Source: RGIG2000 sp045612665 (GTDB lineage Bacteria; Bacillota; Clostridia; Oscillospirales; CAG-272). From it: a DNA stretch of 40,840 bases. Positions within the stretch are counted from its first letter, which is position 1. Each line of letters begins with the position of its first letter. The notes below the pieces were generated by a model. The model was not told the DNA's origin and ran no database searches. It was given only the letters and a program-made list of their open reading frames with translations. The stretch is from assembly GCA_045612665.1 (NCBI GenBank), contig JAZKZO010000063.1, positions 1 through 40,840 of the forward strand, read 5' to 3'. Of the stretch, positions 6,811-15,289 are shown in pieces. Position numbers and translations under genes: made by a program.

Positions 6811-8745
6811 ATGGAAAACAAGAAATTTTACATGACAACCGCTATTGCCTATGCATCAGGCAAGCCTCACTTTGGAAACACATATGAGGTAATTATGTCT
6901 GACGCGTATGCAAGATACAAAAGACAAAGAGGCTACGACGTACGCTTTATGACAGGTACTGACGAGCACGGACAAAAGATTGAAAATCTCGCAAAGGATG
7001 CGGGAATTTCTCCACAGGAGTACGTTGATAAGGTTTCCGACACAATCAAGGGAATTTGGGCGCTTATGGGCTCATCTCACGACCACTTTATCCGTACAAC
7101 TGATGACTATCACAAAAAAGCGGTTAAGAATATCTTCAACAAGCTTTACGAGCAGGGCGACATCTACAAGGGCTCTTACGAGGGCTGGTATTGCACTCCT
7201 TGCGAATCATTCTTTACCGAAACACAGCTCGTTGACGGAAAGTGTCCTGACTGTGGTAGAGACGTAACAAAGGCGAGCGAGGAGGCCTACTTCTTCAAGA
7301 TGAGCAAGTATGCTGACCGTCTTATGAAGCACATTGAGGAGCATCCTGAATTCATTCAGCCTGAAAGCCGTAAGAACGAAATGATTAACAACTTCTTGAA
7401 GCCAGGTCTTCAAGACCTTTGCGTTTCAAGAACTGCATTCAGCTGGGGAATTCCCGTTGACTTCGATCCAAAGCACATAACTTATGTTTGGATTGATGCT
7501 CTTTCAAATTATATTACAGGTCTTGGATACGACCCTGCAAACGAGGTTCAAAGCGAGCTTTTCCAAAAGAATTGGCCAGCAGATGTACACATTATCGGTA
7601 AGGATATTGTGCGCTTCCACACAATTTATTGGCCTATTATGCTTATGGCGCTCGACCTTCCGCTTCCAAAGAAGATTTTTGCACATCCTTGGTTCAAGTT
7701 CGGTGTTGACAAAATGTCAAAATCAAGAGGAAACGTTGTTTATGCAGATGAGCTTGCCGAGAAATTCGGTGTTGACGGTGTAAGATATTACGCCCTCTCC
7801 GAGATGCCGTATGCAAACGACGGTAGCATCACATATGAGAGCGTTATTACTCGCTACAATATGGACCTTGCAAACAATCTCGGTAACCTTGTTAGCCGTA
7901 CTATCGCTATGACAAAGAAATATTTTGACGGTGTAATTCCTACTCCGGGCGAGGAAACCGAGCTTGACAAGGATTTGAAGAGCGCGTGTGCAGAGGCATA
8001 CGACAAGGTTTGCGCATTGATGGACGATTACCACGTTTCCGAGGCAACAAGTGCTATCTTTGATATGCTTAGCCGTGCTAACAAGTACATTGACGAAACA
8101 ACTCCTTGGATTCTTGCAAAGAGCGAGGAAACAAAGCCAAGGCTTGCAACTGTTATTTACAACCTTCTCGAGGCTATAAGAGTCGGTGCTGTGCTTCTCT
8201 CGCCATTTATCCCTTCAACCTGTGAGGAAATATTTAGAGAGCTTAATACCGAATTTGTAAATTACAGCGATGTTAAATTTGGTAAGCTTGAGAGTGGCAA
8301 GAGCGTTGGAGAGAGCAAGATTCTCTTTAACAGAATTGACGAAAAGGCTATGCTTGAGCAAATCGAGGCTGAGCGCAAGGCTAAGGAAGAGGCTGAAAAG
8401 CCTATCGAAAAGCCCGAGGGCTGTGCTATTATAACAATTGACAAGTTCGCTGAGGTTGAGCTTCGTACAGCTCAAATCATCGCTTGCGAAAAGGTTCCAA
8501 AGGCGAAGAAGCTTTTGAAGCTTCAGGTGGACCTCGGCTATGAAAAGCGTCAGGTTGTATCGGGAATTGCAAAATTCTACGAGCCTGAAGAGCTTATCGG
8601 CAAGAAGGTTGTTGTGGTTGCTAACCTTGCACCTGCAACTCTTTGCGGAATTGAATCAAACGGTATGCCTTTGGCAAGTGGAGAGGAAACTGTAAGAGTT
8701 ATCTTCCTTGACAAGGACACTCCAAACGGAGAAAGAGTAAGATAA
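6811..8745 (+). CDS. metG: Methionyl-tRNA synthetase with C-terminal tRNA-binding domain
   Basis: Charges tRNA(Met) with methionine, needed for initiation and elongation. The 644-residue protein has a class I catalytic domain with KMSKS at residues 301-305, a zinc knuckle (Cys 128, 131, 145, 148) in the connective peptide, a helical anticodon-binding domain, a Lys/Glu-rich linker around 515-530 and a C-terminal EMAP/Trbp111-like dimerisation and tRNA-binding domain from about residue 535. The class I HIGH motif reads HFGN (residues 20-23), so its last His is Asn. The zinc knuckle and C-terminal domain are intact, so I take this as a natural variant rather than a dead enzyme. AAGGAT precedes the ATG. 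Confidence 0.96.
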   Translation: MENKKFYMTTAIAYASGKPHFGNTYEVIMSDAYARYKRQRGYDVRFMTGTDEHGQKIENLAKDAGISPQEYVDKVSDTIKGIWALMGSSHDHFIRTTDDYHKKAVKNIFNKLYEQGDIYKGSYEGWYCTPCESFFTETQLVDGKCPDCGRDVTKASEEAYFFKMSKYADRLMKHIEEHPEFIQPESRKNEMINNFLKPGLQDLCVSRTAFSWGIPVDFDPKHITYVWIDALSNYITGLGYDPANEVQSELFQKNWPADVHIIGKDIVRFHTIYWPIMLMALDLPLPKKIFAHPWFKFGVDKMSKSRGNVVYADELAEKFGVDGVRYYALSEMPYANDGSITYESVITRYNMDLANNLGNLVSRTIAMTKKYFDGVIPTPGEETELDKDLKSACAEAYDKVCALMDDYHVSEATSAIFDMLSRANKYIDETTPWILAKSEETKPRLATVIYNLLEAIRVGAVLLSPFIPSTCEEIFRELNTEFVNYSDVKFGKLESGKSVGESKILFNRIDEKAMLEQIEAERKAKEEAEKPIEKPEGCAIITIDKFAEVELRTAQIIACEKVPKAKKLLKLQVDLGYEKRQVVSGIAKFYEPEELIGKKVVVVANLAPATLCGIESNGMPLASGEETVRVIFLDKDTPNGERVR

Positions 8746-8751
8746 AGAACA

Positions 8752-8778
8752 GGGCGTTGTGTGAGCAACGCCCATTTT
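8752..8778 (+). terminator. Hairpin between metG and tatD, terminator or attenuator
   Basis: GGGCGTTG pairs perfectly with CAACGCCC across TGTGAG, followed only by ATTTTAC. The short T run suggests partial termination or mRNA 3'-end protection, with tatD still reached by read-through. Confidence 0.55.
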
Positions 8779-8790
8779 ACAAGGTGATAT

Positions 8791-9570
8791 ATGTTATTTG
8801 ATACACACGCGCACTGTGATGATATGCGCATAGAAAACGAATTTGACGGTGGCACTCAGGGCTATATCAAGCATCAGCTTGAAAGCGGAGTCGGCAATAT
8901 TGTCAACATAGGCACTAATCTTGACAATTCAAGAGTTAGCATTGACCTTGCGACAAAATTCGACGCACTCTACGCGTCCTGTGGAATTCATCCGTACGAT
9001 ATAAGGTTTTACGATGATATAGAGGACACTCTTGCAAGGCTAGAGGAGCTTTTAAAGTGCGAAAAGGTAGTGGCGCTTGGCGAGATTGGTCTTGACTATC
9101 ATTACGAGGACACCGATAAGGAAAAGCAAATGGCATTCTTCCGTGCACAAATGGCCCTTGCCGAGAGGCTCGGAATGCCCGTTATAATTCACGATCGAGA
9201 TGCACACGGCGACTGTATGAACGTGATAAGAGATTTTCCTTCCGTCAAGGGAATTTTCCACAGCTACTCGGGCTCGTGCGAGATGGCAAAAGAGCTTGTT
9301 AAGCTTGGCTGGTACATTTCCTTTTCGGGCACAGTAACCTATAAAAATGCAAGAGTTCCCGTTGAGGCGTGCGAGTGCGTGCCCCTTGACAGAATTCTTA
9401 TTGAAACGGACTCTCCGTATCTTCCACCTGTGCCTCACAGAGGAGAGATGAACCATCCGAAGTACGTTGCGCTTACCTGTGAAAAAATCGCTAGCATAAA
9501 GGGCGTTTCGTACGAGGAAATGATGGAAATAAGTGCCGAAAACGCACGCAAGGCTTATAGAATAAAATAA
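8791..9570 (+). CDS. tatD: TatD-family metal-dependent DNase (YabD)
   Basis: TatD proteins are metal-dependent nucleases, a TIM-barrel amidohydrolase branch linked to DNA repair and degradation. The 259-residue protein carries the expected metal ligands: His6 and His8 (DTHAH), Glu98 (GEIGLDYHY), His134, His157 (FHSYSG) and Asp207 (ETDSPY). The length is typical. It follows metG, as yabD follows metS in Bacillus, which supports orthology. GGTGAT lies just upstream of the ATG. The cellular substrate is not shown by sequence. Confidence 0.93.
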   Translation: MLFDTHAHCDDMRIENEFDGGTQGYIKHQLESGVGNIVNIGTNLDNSRVSIDLATKFDALYASCGIHPYDIRFYDDIEDTLARLEELLKCEKVVALGEIGLDYHYEDTDKEKQMAFFRAQMALAERLGMPVIIHDRDAHGDCMNVIRDFPSVKGIFHSYSGSCEMAKELVKLGWYISFSGTVTYKNARVPVEACECVPLDRILIETDSPYLPPVPHRGEMNHPKYVALTCEKIASIKGVSYEEMMEISAENARKAYRIK

Positions 9571-9604
9571 AAAATCGCCTCATAGATTTATATGAGGTGA
9601 TTTT
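9571..9604 (+). terminator. Hairpin ending tatD and covering the amidase ribosome binding site
   Basis: A 14-bp stem (9571-9584 with 9591-9604, one G-U pair, 6-base loop) starts right after the tatD stop. The 3' arm contains GAGGTGA, the only ribosome binding site for the next gene, and ends in TTTT directly before that gene's ATG. It can act as a terminator for tatD and sequester the next start. Confidence 0.75.
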
Positions 9605-10330
9605 ATGAAATCGATTTTATACGGTGCTAAATTTCTTCTTTGCGCCATTCTTGCCTTGTCGGTTATTTTGGGGATAGCATACGCGTTTATACGCTCGACA
9701 GGGCAAGGACCAAACGCGCCCGTTTCCGCCCCGATTTGCGCCCCTGTGATTGTAATTGATGCAGGACACGGTGGTGAGGATGCGGGAGCGGTAGCACAGG
9801 ACGGGACACTTGAAAAGGACTTGAATTTGAAAATTGCGCTATGCCTTGATGCTCTTTGCGAAATCAACGGTAACAGTGCCGTTTTGACTCGCGAGGACGA
9901 CAGGCTTTTATACGATCATTACGGTGAGCTTGACGATTACACGGGCAAAAAGAAAATTTACGACCTGAAAAACCGAGTTAAGATTGCAAACGAGCATGAA
10001 AACGCAATTTTTGTGAGCATACATATGAATAAATTTTCAAGTCCGAAATACAGTGGCACGCAAATTTATTTTTCACCAAACAATCCATCAAGTGAGATGC
10101 TTGCGCGCACCCTGCAAAATTCGACACGCACGCATTTACAGACGAGCAATAATCGACAAATCAAGCGCGCCGACTCATCAATTTACGTGCTTAACTCTCT
10201 TCCCTGCCCTGCCGTGCTTATAGAATGTGGATTTTTGTCGAATGATGAGGAGCTTCAAAGATTAAACGACGAGAAATATCAGGCAAAGCTATCTCTTGTG
10301 ATTTTTACAGGAATTTTGTCGATGTCGTAA
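9605..10330 (+). CDS. N-acetylmuramoyl-L-alanine amidase, CwlD-like
   Basis: This Amidase_3-family zinc enzyme cuts the bond between muramic acid and L-Ala in peptidoglycan. An N-terminal membrane helix or uncleaved signal (about residues 9-29) places it outside the membrane. The catalytic signatures are intact: His55 in IDAGHGGED, Glu70, His140 in SIHMN, and the catalytic Glu207 in VLIECGF. At 241 residues with no cell-wall-binding repeats it resembles Bacillus CwlD, which makes muramic lactam in spore cortex. A sporulation role is inference; no other sporulation gene is here. Translation probably depends on opening the hairpin that contains its ribosome binding site. Confidence 0.87.
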   Translation: MKSILYGAKFLLCAILALSVILGIAYAFIRSTGQGPNAPVSAPICAPVIVIDAGHGGEDAGAVAQDGTLEKDLNLKIALCLDALCEINGNSAVLTREDDRLLYDHYGELDDYTGKKKIYDLKNRVKIANEHENAIFVSIHMNKFSSPKYSGTQIYFSPNNPSSEMLARTLQNSTRTHLQTSNNRQIKRADSSIYVLNSLPCPAVLIECGFLSNDEELQRLNDEKYQAKLSLVIFTGILSMS

Positions 10331-10347
10331 TTTTATGACCTTATTAT

Positions 10348-10376
10348 TTGACAAGCGCGCAATTGTATGCTACAAT
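10348..10376 (+). promoter_or_regulatory. Promoter of radA
   Basis: TTGACA, a 17-base spacer and TACAAT, preceded by TGC (extended -10). It starts 18 bases after the amidase stop. Confidence 0.85.
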
Positions 10377-10408
10377 TGAATTAGAAATTCGAAAAAAAGG
10401 ATATAGAT

Positions 10409-11773
10409 ATGAAAAGCAAAACTGTTTACGTATGCACGGAGTGCGATTATCAAGCACCAAAGTGGCTCGGATGCTGTCCGAATTGCAAGAGCTGGAATAC
10501 CTTTGTTGAGGAAACCTACACGCAAGTGCCCGAGGCGAAGATGAAGCGCACCTCTATAATTTCCGATTCTGCCGATGCAGTTAAGTTTGACGAAATGGAG
10601 ATGCCCGAATACATAAGAGCATCAACGGGAATTGGCGAGCTTGACAGAGTGCTTGGCGGTGGAATTGTTGACGGCTCGGTTATTCTTTTGGCAGGTGAGC
10701 CCGGAATTGGTAAGTCTACTCTTCTTATGCAAATTTGCTCTAAAATTCCGTCAAAAATTTTATACGTTTCAGGTGAGGAATCGAAGGGTCAGCTAAAGCT
10801 TCGTGCTAACCGTCTTGAGGCAAGTGGTGCTAATACCTATGTTATGACCGAAACAAACGTTGACAATATTATCGCACAGGCTGACAAAATCAAGCCCGAG
10901 GTTATGATTATCGACTCAATTCAAACGATGTTCGACCCTGCGTCAGCATCAATTCCCGGTAGCGTAAATCAGGTTAAGGAATGTGCGGTTAAATTTATTG
11001 CGAAGGCGAAAAGTCAAGGCATTTCTATAATTTTGGTAGGACATGTGAACAAGGAAGGCATTATTGCAGGTCCAAAGGTGCTTGAGCATATGGTTGATGC
11101 GGTTCTCTATTTCGAGGGCGAAAGAATGCAATCGTACCGTATAATTCGCGCTATCAAGAACAGATACGGCTCTACAAACGAAATCGGTGTTTTCGAAATG
11201 ACTGATGCAGGTCTTTGCGAGGTGCCAAATCCGTCGGAGATGCTTTTAAGTGGTCGTCCCGAGGGCGTTAGTGGAAGCTGTGCCGTATGCATTATGGAAG
11301 GCACACGCCCTATAATTGCCGAAATTCAAGCGCTTGCTACGCCTACCTCGTTTCAGCAGCCGAGGCGCACGGCAAACGGTCTTGATTACAACAGAGTTTG
11401 CCTTATTATAGCTATTTTGGAAAAGCGCTTGGGACTTAAATTCTCCCAGTGTGATATATATTTAAACGTTGTCGGCGGTCTTAAGCTTGACGAGCCGAGC
11501 GTTGACCTTGCGGTTGCGCTTGCGCTTATTTCGAGCATCAAGGATATTCCCGTTCCATCAAACGTGCTTGCGATGGGCGAGCTTGGCTTGGCAGGCGAAT
11601 GTCGCACGATTTCCGACCTTCAAAAGCGCATAAGCGAGAGCTACCGTCTTGGCTTTGACGTAATTGCAATTCCTCAAAAATCGGACAAGACGCGACTCAA
11701 AATACCAAAGGGTGTGTCGATAATTGACGTTCGCTCGGTTTACGACGCATTATCACTTTTCAAAGAAAATTAA
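10409..11773 (+). CDS. radA: DNA repair protein RadA
   Basis: RadA (Sms) is a RecA-like, DnaB-type branch-migration ATPase active in recombination and repair. Domains in order: an N-terminal zinc finger (Cys 9, 12, 23, 26), an ATPase core with Walker A GEPGIGKST at residues 96-104, the RadA signature KNRYG at 250-254 (usually KNRFG, a conservative change), and a Lon-protease-like C-terminal domain from about residue 270. The length (454) is standard. AAAAAGGAT is the ribosome binding site. The MORN gene follows after 17 bases with no terminator between, so both are probably on one mRNA. Confidence 0.96.
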   Translation: MKSKTVYVCTECDYQAPKWLGCCPNCKSWNTFVEETYTQVPEAKMKRTSIISDSADAVKFDEMEMPEYIRASTGIGELDRVLGGGIVDGSVILLAGEPGIGKSTLLMQICSKIPSKILYVSGEESKGQLKLRANRLEASGANTYVMTETNVDNIIAQADKIKPEVMIIDSIQTMFDPASASIPGSVNQVKECAVKFIAKAKSQGISIILVGHVNKEGIIAGPKVLEHMVDAVLYFEGERMQSYRIIRAIKNRYGSTNEIGVFEMTDAGLCEVPNPSEMLLSGRPEGVSGSCAVCIMEGTRPIIAEIQALATPTSFQQPRRTANGLDYNRVCLIIAILEKRLGLKFSQCDIYLNVVGGLKLDEPSVDLAVALALISSIKDIPVPSNVLAMGELGLAGECRTISDLQKRISESYRLGFDVIAIPQKSDKTRLKIPKGVSIIDVRSVYDALSLFKEN

Positions 11774-11790
11774 AATAAAGGAGATTGAAT

Positions 11791-13128
11791 ATGGCAAGAA
11801 TCACTTACAACAATGGATATTACGAGGGTGCAGTCAACTATAACGGTGAAGAACACGGTCAAGGCACATTTGTATGGGACAACGGAGACAAATACGTAGG
11901 TTCGTTTGCTTATAGAAAATTCTCAGGAAAAGGCACTTATTACTATGCAAGCGGTGCAAAATATGTTGGCGAATGGCAAAACGATTTAAAGAACGGCCAC
12001 GGCACTATGTATTTCAAAAACGGAAACATTTACGAGGGCGAGTGGAAAAACGACAAGGAAAACGGCTACGGTAAGGAAACGTATCAATGGGGCTACTACG
12101 AGGGTCAATGGAAGGACGGCACTTGGTATGGCAGAGGCAAGGAATATCACAACAACTCTGGCACTACCTATGAGGGCATTTGGAATGGTACTGATAACGC
12201 AACCAACATAACAAAATCCTTAAACGGAAGATCCACTAAGGGTGCAATCGTAAACAAAAACTTTACCCCAGACACTCGTAGCGGTTACGGAAAGGACGTT
12301 TACGATAACGGCTATTACGAGGGCTATTTTAAAGATGGAGAACGCCACGGCAAGGGCACGTATTATTGGGACAGCGGTTCTATTTATGAGGGCGACTGGG
12401 AGCATGACTTAAAGAGTGGCTACGGAAAAATGACCGTTTCATGGGGAAGCTATGAGGGACTTTGGAAGGATGACATTCGTTTTGGAAACGGTATAGAAAC
12501 AAATAATAAAGGCGAGGTTTTCGAGGGCATTTGGAATGACACTGATACCGCCACAAACGTTTTTTACACCTATAACGGTGTTACAAAGCGTGGCAAAATC
12601 GAAAACGGAAAATTTGTTGATGACGGCAGTGCTCCATTATACACCAACTTCAAAACTGAAAAATACGACAACGGCACCTATGAGGGTAATTTTGAGCATG
12701 GTAAGCGCCACGGCTTTGGCATCTACCGTTGGAATAGCGGAAGTAGATACGAGGGCGCATGGGTTGACGACGTAAGAAAGGGCTTTGGCAAGTTCTTTTG
12801 GACTGACGGCTCACACTATGAGGGTGAATGGGAAAACGATAAAATGAACGGCTATGGCGTATATCTCAGCGCAGGCGGAAGTCGCTACGAGGGATTTTGG
12901 AAGGACGATAACAAGCTTCGTGGTAAGCAGGTATATTCTTGGGGCTACTATGACGGTGAATGGGCAAACAAAACCTGGCACGGACGCGGAAAAGAGGTTA
13001 TCAATAACGGCGCTACGTACGAGGCGGATTGGATTGATGCAAAGAATGCAATTAATGTTGTGTGCACCTACTCTAACGGCTCGGTTGTGTACGGTAAAAT
13101 CGTAGACGGCTCTTTTATAAAAAATTAA
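11791..13128 (+). CDS. MORN-repeat protein with three supermodules
   Basis: The 445-residue protein is made almost entirely of MORN repeats (YEGxWxxxxxxGxG), beta-hairpins usually tied to membrane lipid or protein scaffolding. There is no signal peptide or membrane segment, so a cytoplasmic location is likely. The repeats form three blocks; each ends with the same non-canonical unit, YEGIWN-TD-ATN followed by an NG-containing strand and GxIxxGxF (near residues 128-158, 248-283 and 413-445). I start at the ATG at 11791 because AAAGGAG lies 7 bases upstream; a TTG two codons earlier is too close to that site. It is likely co-transcribed with radA, but I see no functional link. The specific role is unknown. 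Confidence 0.85.
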   Translation: MARITYNNGYYEGAVNYNGEEHGQGTFVWDNGDKYVGSFAYRKFSGKGTYYYASGAKYVGEWQNDLKNGHGTMYFKNGNIYEGEWKNDKENGYGKETYQWGYYEGQWKDGTWYGRGKEYHNNSGTTYEGIWNGTDNATNITKSLNGRSTKGAIVNKNFTPDTRSGYGKDVYDNGYYEGYFKDGERHGKGTYYWDSGSIYEGDWEHDLKSGYGKMTVSWGSYEGLWKDDIRFGNGIETNNKGEVFEGIWNDTDTATNVFYTYNGVTKRGKIENGKFVDDGSAPLYTNFKTEKYDNGTYEGNFEHGKRHGFGIYRWNSGSRYEGAWVDDVRKGFGKFFWTDGSHYEGEWENDKMNGYGVYLSAGGSRYEGFWKDDNKLRGKQVYSWGYYDGEWANKTWHGRGKEVINNGATYEADWIDAKNAINVVCTYSNGSVVYGKIVDGSFIKN

Positions 13129-13135
13129 CAAACAA

Positions 13136-13165
13136 AAAATCCACACTCGATTGAGTGTGGATTTT
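13136..13165. terminator. Bidirectional terminator between the MORN and LRR genes
   Basis: AAAATCCACACTC pairs perfectly with its complement across GATT, with A/T tails on both sides, serving the two convergent genes. Its core ACACTC-GATT-GAGTGT recurs in the terminator at 26755-26784. Confidence 0.92.
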
Positions 13166-13169
13166 ATTT

Positions 13170-15134
13170 TTATTCCTGTTCCTCGGGTTGTGTTGGCTTT
13201 GTATATTCGCCAAGCTCTGCAAGTGTCTTATTACCGTTCTTAACGGAGTCAAGAGTTACTGCGTAAAGGCGCTCTGTTCCGAGAGTTACCTTTGCACTGT
13301 ATGCAACACTTTCCTTAGATTGAATGTATTCAACGTTGTTTTCATCGGTGTAAACGTAGATTGCAAGAATAAGTGCAAGATTTTCGGCATTACCTGAGAA
13401 GCCCGTTATGGAGATGGAGATATTTGCATATCTTGCATTTGACATATCAGTTTGAATAAAGCCCTTGTCTGCAACGCTTGAGTTTACCTTGCCGTTCTTA
13501 AAGAAGCCGTCCATTCCCAAAACGTAATTAGGATTAATCATAACTACGCCGTAATTGATTGGCGCGTCGCTATTTACTCTGTTATACTCGTTAAGAGCCT
13601 CAGCGTCAAGACCGAAGCCACCGAAGGCAATTCCGTCGTCGCCCTTTGTTGAGAAGCCGTTGTTCTCGTTCATTTTGAAGATTACAGGTGCTTCTGCATC
13701 AACAACCTTCTCGTGTGTACAGTTGGTTGCGTTTGCACAGTACTTGTTGTAAACGCCCACAACCATAAAGCCGTTAGCATAAACGAGAGTTTCCTTCATA
13801 TTGTGCTGAGTAAAGGCTGTAATGTTGTCGTCGCATCTTGTGCATGTTACACCGTCAAGACAGTTGTTTGTTTCATTTTGATAATTGTGATCGTTGTTAT
13901 AGAATGCCTCACACTCGTTGTAGTTATAAACAAGTATCGTCTTGCCCTGGGTTTGCGCATAGGTGTCAAAATCTATGTTAGCATTTTCGGGTGCTGTGTA
14001 GTCGATAAACGTTGCATTTTTAATAAGATCATTTGTTGCAGATGCTGTAAGCTTTGTTCTAAGTGCTTCAGCCTGTTCAAGATCTCCTGTAAAGAACATT
14101 GTTACGTTTGTACCGGTTTGAAGGATGCAATTTCCTGTATTTTCAACTGTTGTTGCAAAGGTGTCAGGCAAGTAAACATATTTAAGATTTGCACATCCGT
14201 CAAGGTTTTCACAGTTATGGTCAGATGCATAAATGTTGGTTAAGCCTGCACCAAAGTTGATTGTTTCAAGACTGTCCATATAAGCAAATGATTTCTTTCC
14301 GAAAGATACAACCGAGTTAGGCAACGTAATTTCAGTTATGCTATCGCAATTCATAAATGCATTCGCACCGATTGAAGTAACTCCGTAAGGAATTTCAACG
14401 CTTTCAAGAGACGAGCATCCGCTAAACAAGCCAGTCGCAATTGAAGTGATTCCTTCAGGTATTTTGAAATATTTCAACGAGCTACAGCCTGCAAATCCGT
14501 CGGCATTATTTATACCTGCTGGAAGAAATTCATGGTTATGGATAACCTCAAGCTTTGTGCAAGAGGAGAATATATTTTGGTTTATAATGGTTGTAAGATA
14601 AGCAACCTCTTTGAGCTTACCTGTTTCAGCATCCTCAACGATATGTGTTGGGAAATAAATTTCCTTTACGTTGGAGCTACCCTCAAACTTTGCCCAAGCT
14701 TCCAATTTTGTAACATAGGTTGGCATTTCTATTCTGATGTAATACAAGCTTCCGCCTCTACCCATTACGGTGTAGCCTGCAAAGGCGGTAGGGTCAGCTG
14801 CTGCAATAGCCTCGTTCAATTTGCCAACTGTGTCGCCTGCATTCCATTGAGAGTTTCTTATAAAGTAATACGCTGGATATACGTAGTAGGTTGGGGTTGC
14901 GGCAAGGTCGCTAAATACGATAACAGAGGAAGAGTCCTTGTCTCTGTAAGTTTTATAGTCGTCCTTATCGAACTCGTCAAGGTGTGAAATATACTCACTT
15001 GGATTTGCGTGGATTTGTTCAAGCGTTGGAAGTGTGTTAAGCTTGATAATGTTATTCTCTGCGCTAACAGTAATTGCAAGCACGGACATAACTGCGATTA
15101 TCATAATCGCCAAGAAAAGTAATCTTTTCTTCAT
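13170..15134 (-). CDS. Secreted BspA-type leucine-rich-repeat protein
   Basis: The 654-residue exported protein has a cleavable signal peptide (MKKRLLFL, hydrophobic core, cut after VSA near residue 26). A unique N-terminal domain follows, then LRR_5/BspA repeats (about residues 180-330), with units such as CSSLESVEIPYGVTSIG-NAF. Next comes a segment with Cys pairs (CLDGVTCTRC and CANATNC) and a C-terminal beta-rich domain. No LPXTG, SLH or other anchor is visible; the end is PTQPEEQE. I use the ATG at 15134, preceded by AAAGGAG; upstream in-frame codons are leader. BspA-type LRRs are common in surface proteins of host-associated microbes, but no ligand can be named. The C-terminal part is related to the protein at 39506-40840. 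Confidence 0.85.
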   Translation of the reverse strand: MKKRLLFLAIMIIAVMSVLAITVSAENNIIKLNTLPTLEQIHANPSEYISHLDEFDKDDYKTYRDKDSSSVIVFSDLAATPTYYVYPAYYFIRNSQWNAGDTVGKLNEAIAAADPTAFAGYTVMGRGGSLYYIRIEMPTYVTKLEAWAKFEGSSNVKEIYFPTHIVEDAETGKLKEVAYLTTIINQNIFSSCTKLEVIHNHEFLPAGINNADGFAGCSSLKYFKIPEGITSIATGLFSGCSSLESVEIPYGVTSIGANAFMNCDSITEITLPNSVVSFGKKSFAYMDSLETINFGAGLTNIYASDHNCENLDGCANLKYVYLPDTFATTVENTGNCILQTGTNVTMFFTGDLEQAEALRTKLTASATNDLIKNATFIDYTAPENANIDFDTYAQTQGKTILVYNYNECEAFYNNDHNYQNETNNCLDGVTCTRCDDNITAFTQHNMKETLVYANGFMVVGVYNKYCANATNCTHEKVVDAEAPVIFKMNENNGFSTKGDDGIAFGGFGLDAEALNEYNRVNSDAPINYGVVMINPNYVLGMDGFFKNGKVNSSVADKGFIQTDMSNARYANISISITGFSGNAENLALILAIYVYTDENNVEYIQSKESVAYSAKVTLGTERLYAVTLDSVKNGNKTLAELGEYTKPTQPEEQE

Positions 15135-15147
15135 AATTCTCTCCTTT

Positions 15148-15163
15148 ACAGGCGTGCGCCTGT
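15148..15163. promoter_or_regulatory. GC-rich palindrome in the LRR gene leader
   Basis: ACAGGCGTGCGCCTGT has two perfect 7-bp arms around TG. It lies in the 5' leader, with its edge at the ribosome binding site, and is GC-rich within an AT-rich leader. It could be an operator or an RNA hairpin affecting translation. Confidence 0.4.
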
Positions 15164-15187
15164 TTAATAAAATATTTATACATCTTA

Positions 15188-15216
15188 ATTTTAGCACATA
15201 TTGCGCGCGTTGTCAA
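15188..15216 (-). promoter_or_regulatory. Promoter of the LRR gene
   Basis: On the minus strand TTGACA, a 17-base spacer and TAAAAT, preceded by TGC (extended -10). The leader to the ATG is about 45 bases. Confidence 0.8.
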
Positions 15217-15289
15217 TGTTTTTATTAGCAGTATCTTTTTGAGGAAATTTACATATACTGAAAAGAGCATCTTGACAGGGGGATTTTTT

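Noticed and set aside
6868..6879. Inactivating mutation in metG
   Set aside because: The rest of the enzyme is intact and the HFGN variant resembles a pattern recalled from other Clostridia, so it is listed as a variant, not a pseudogene.
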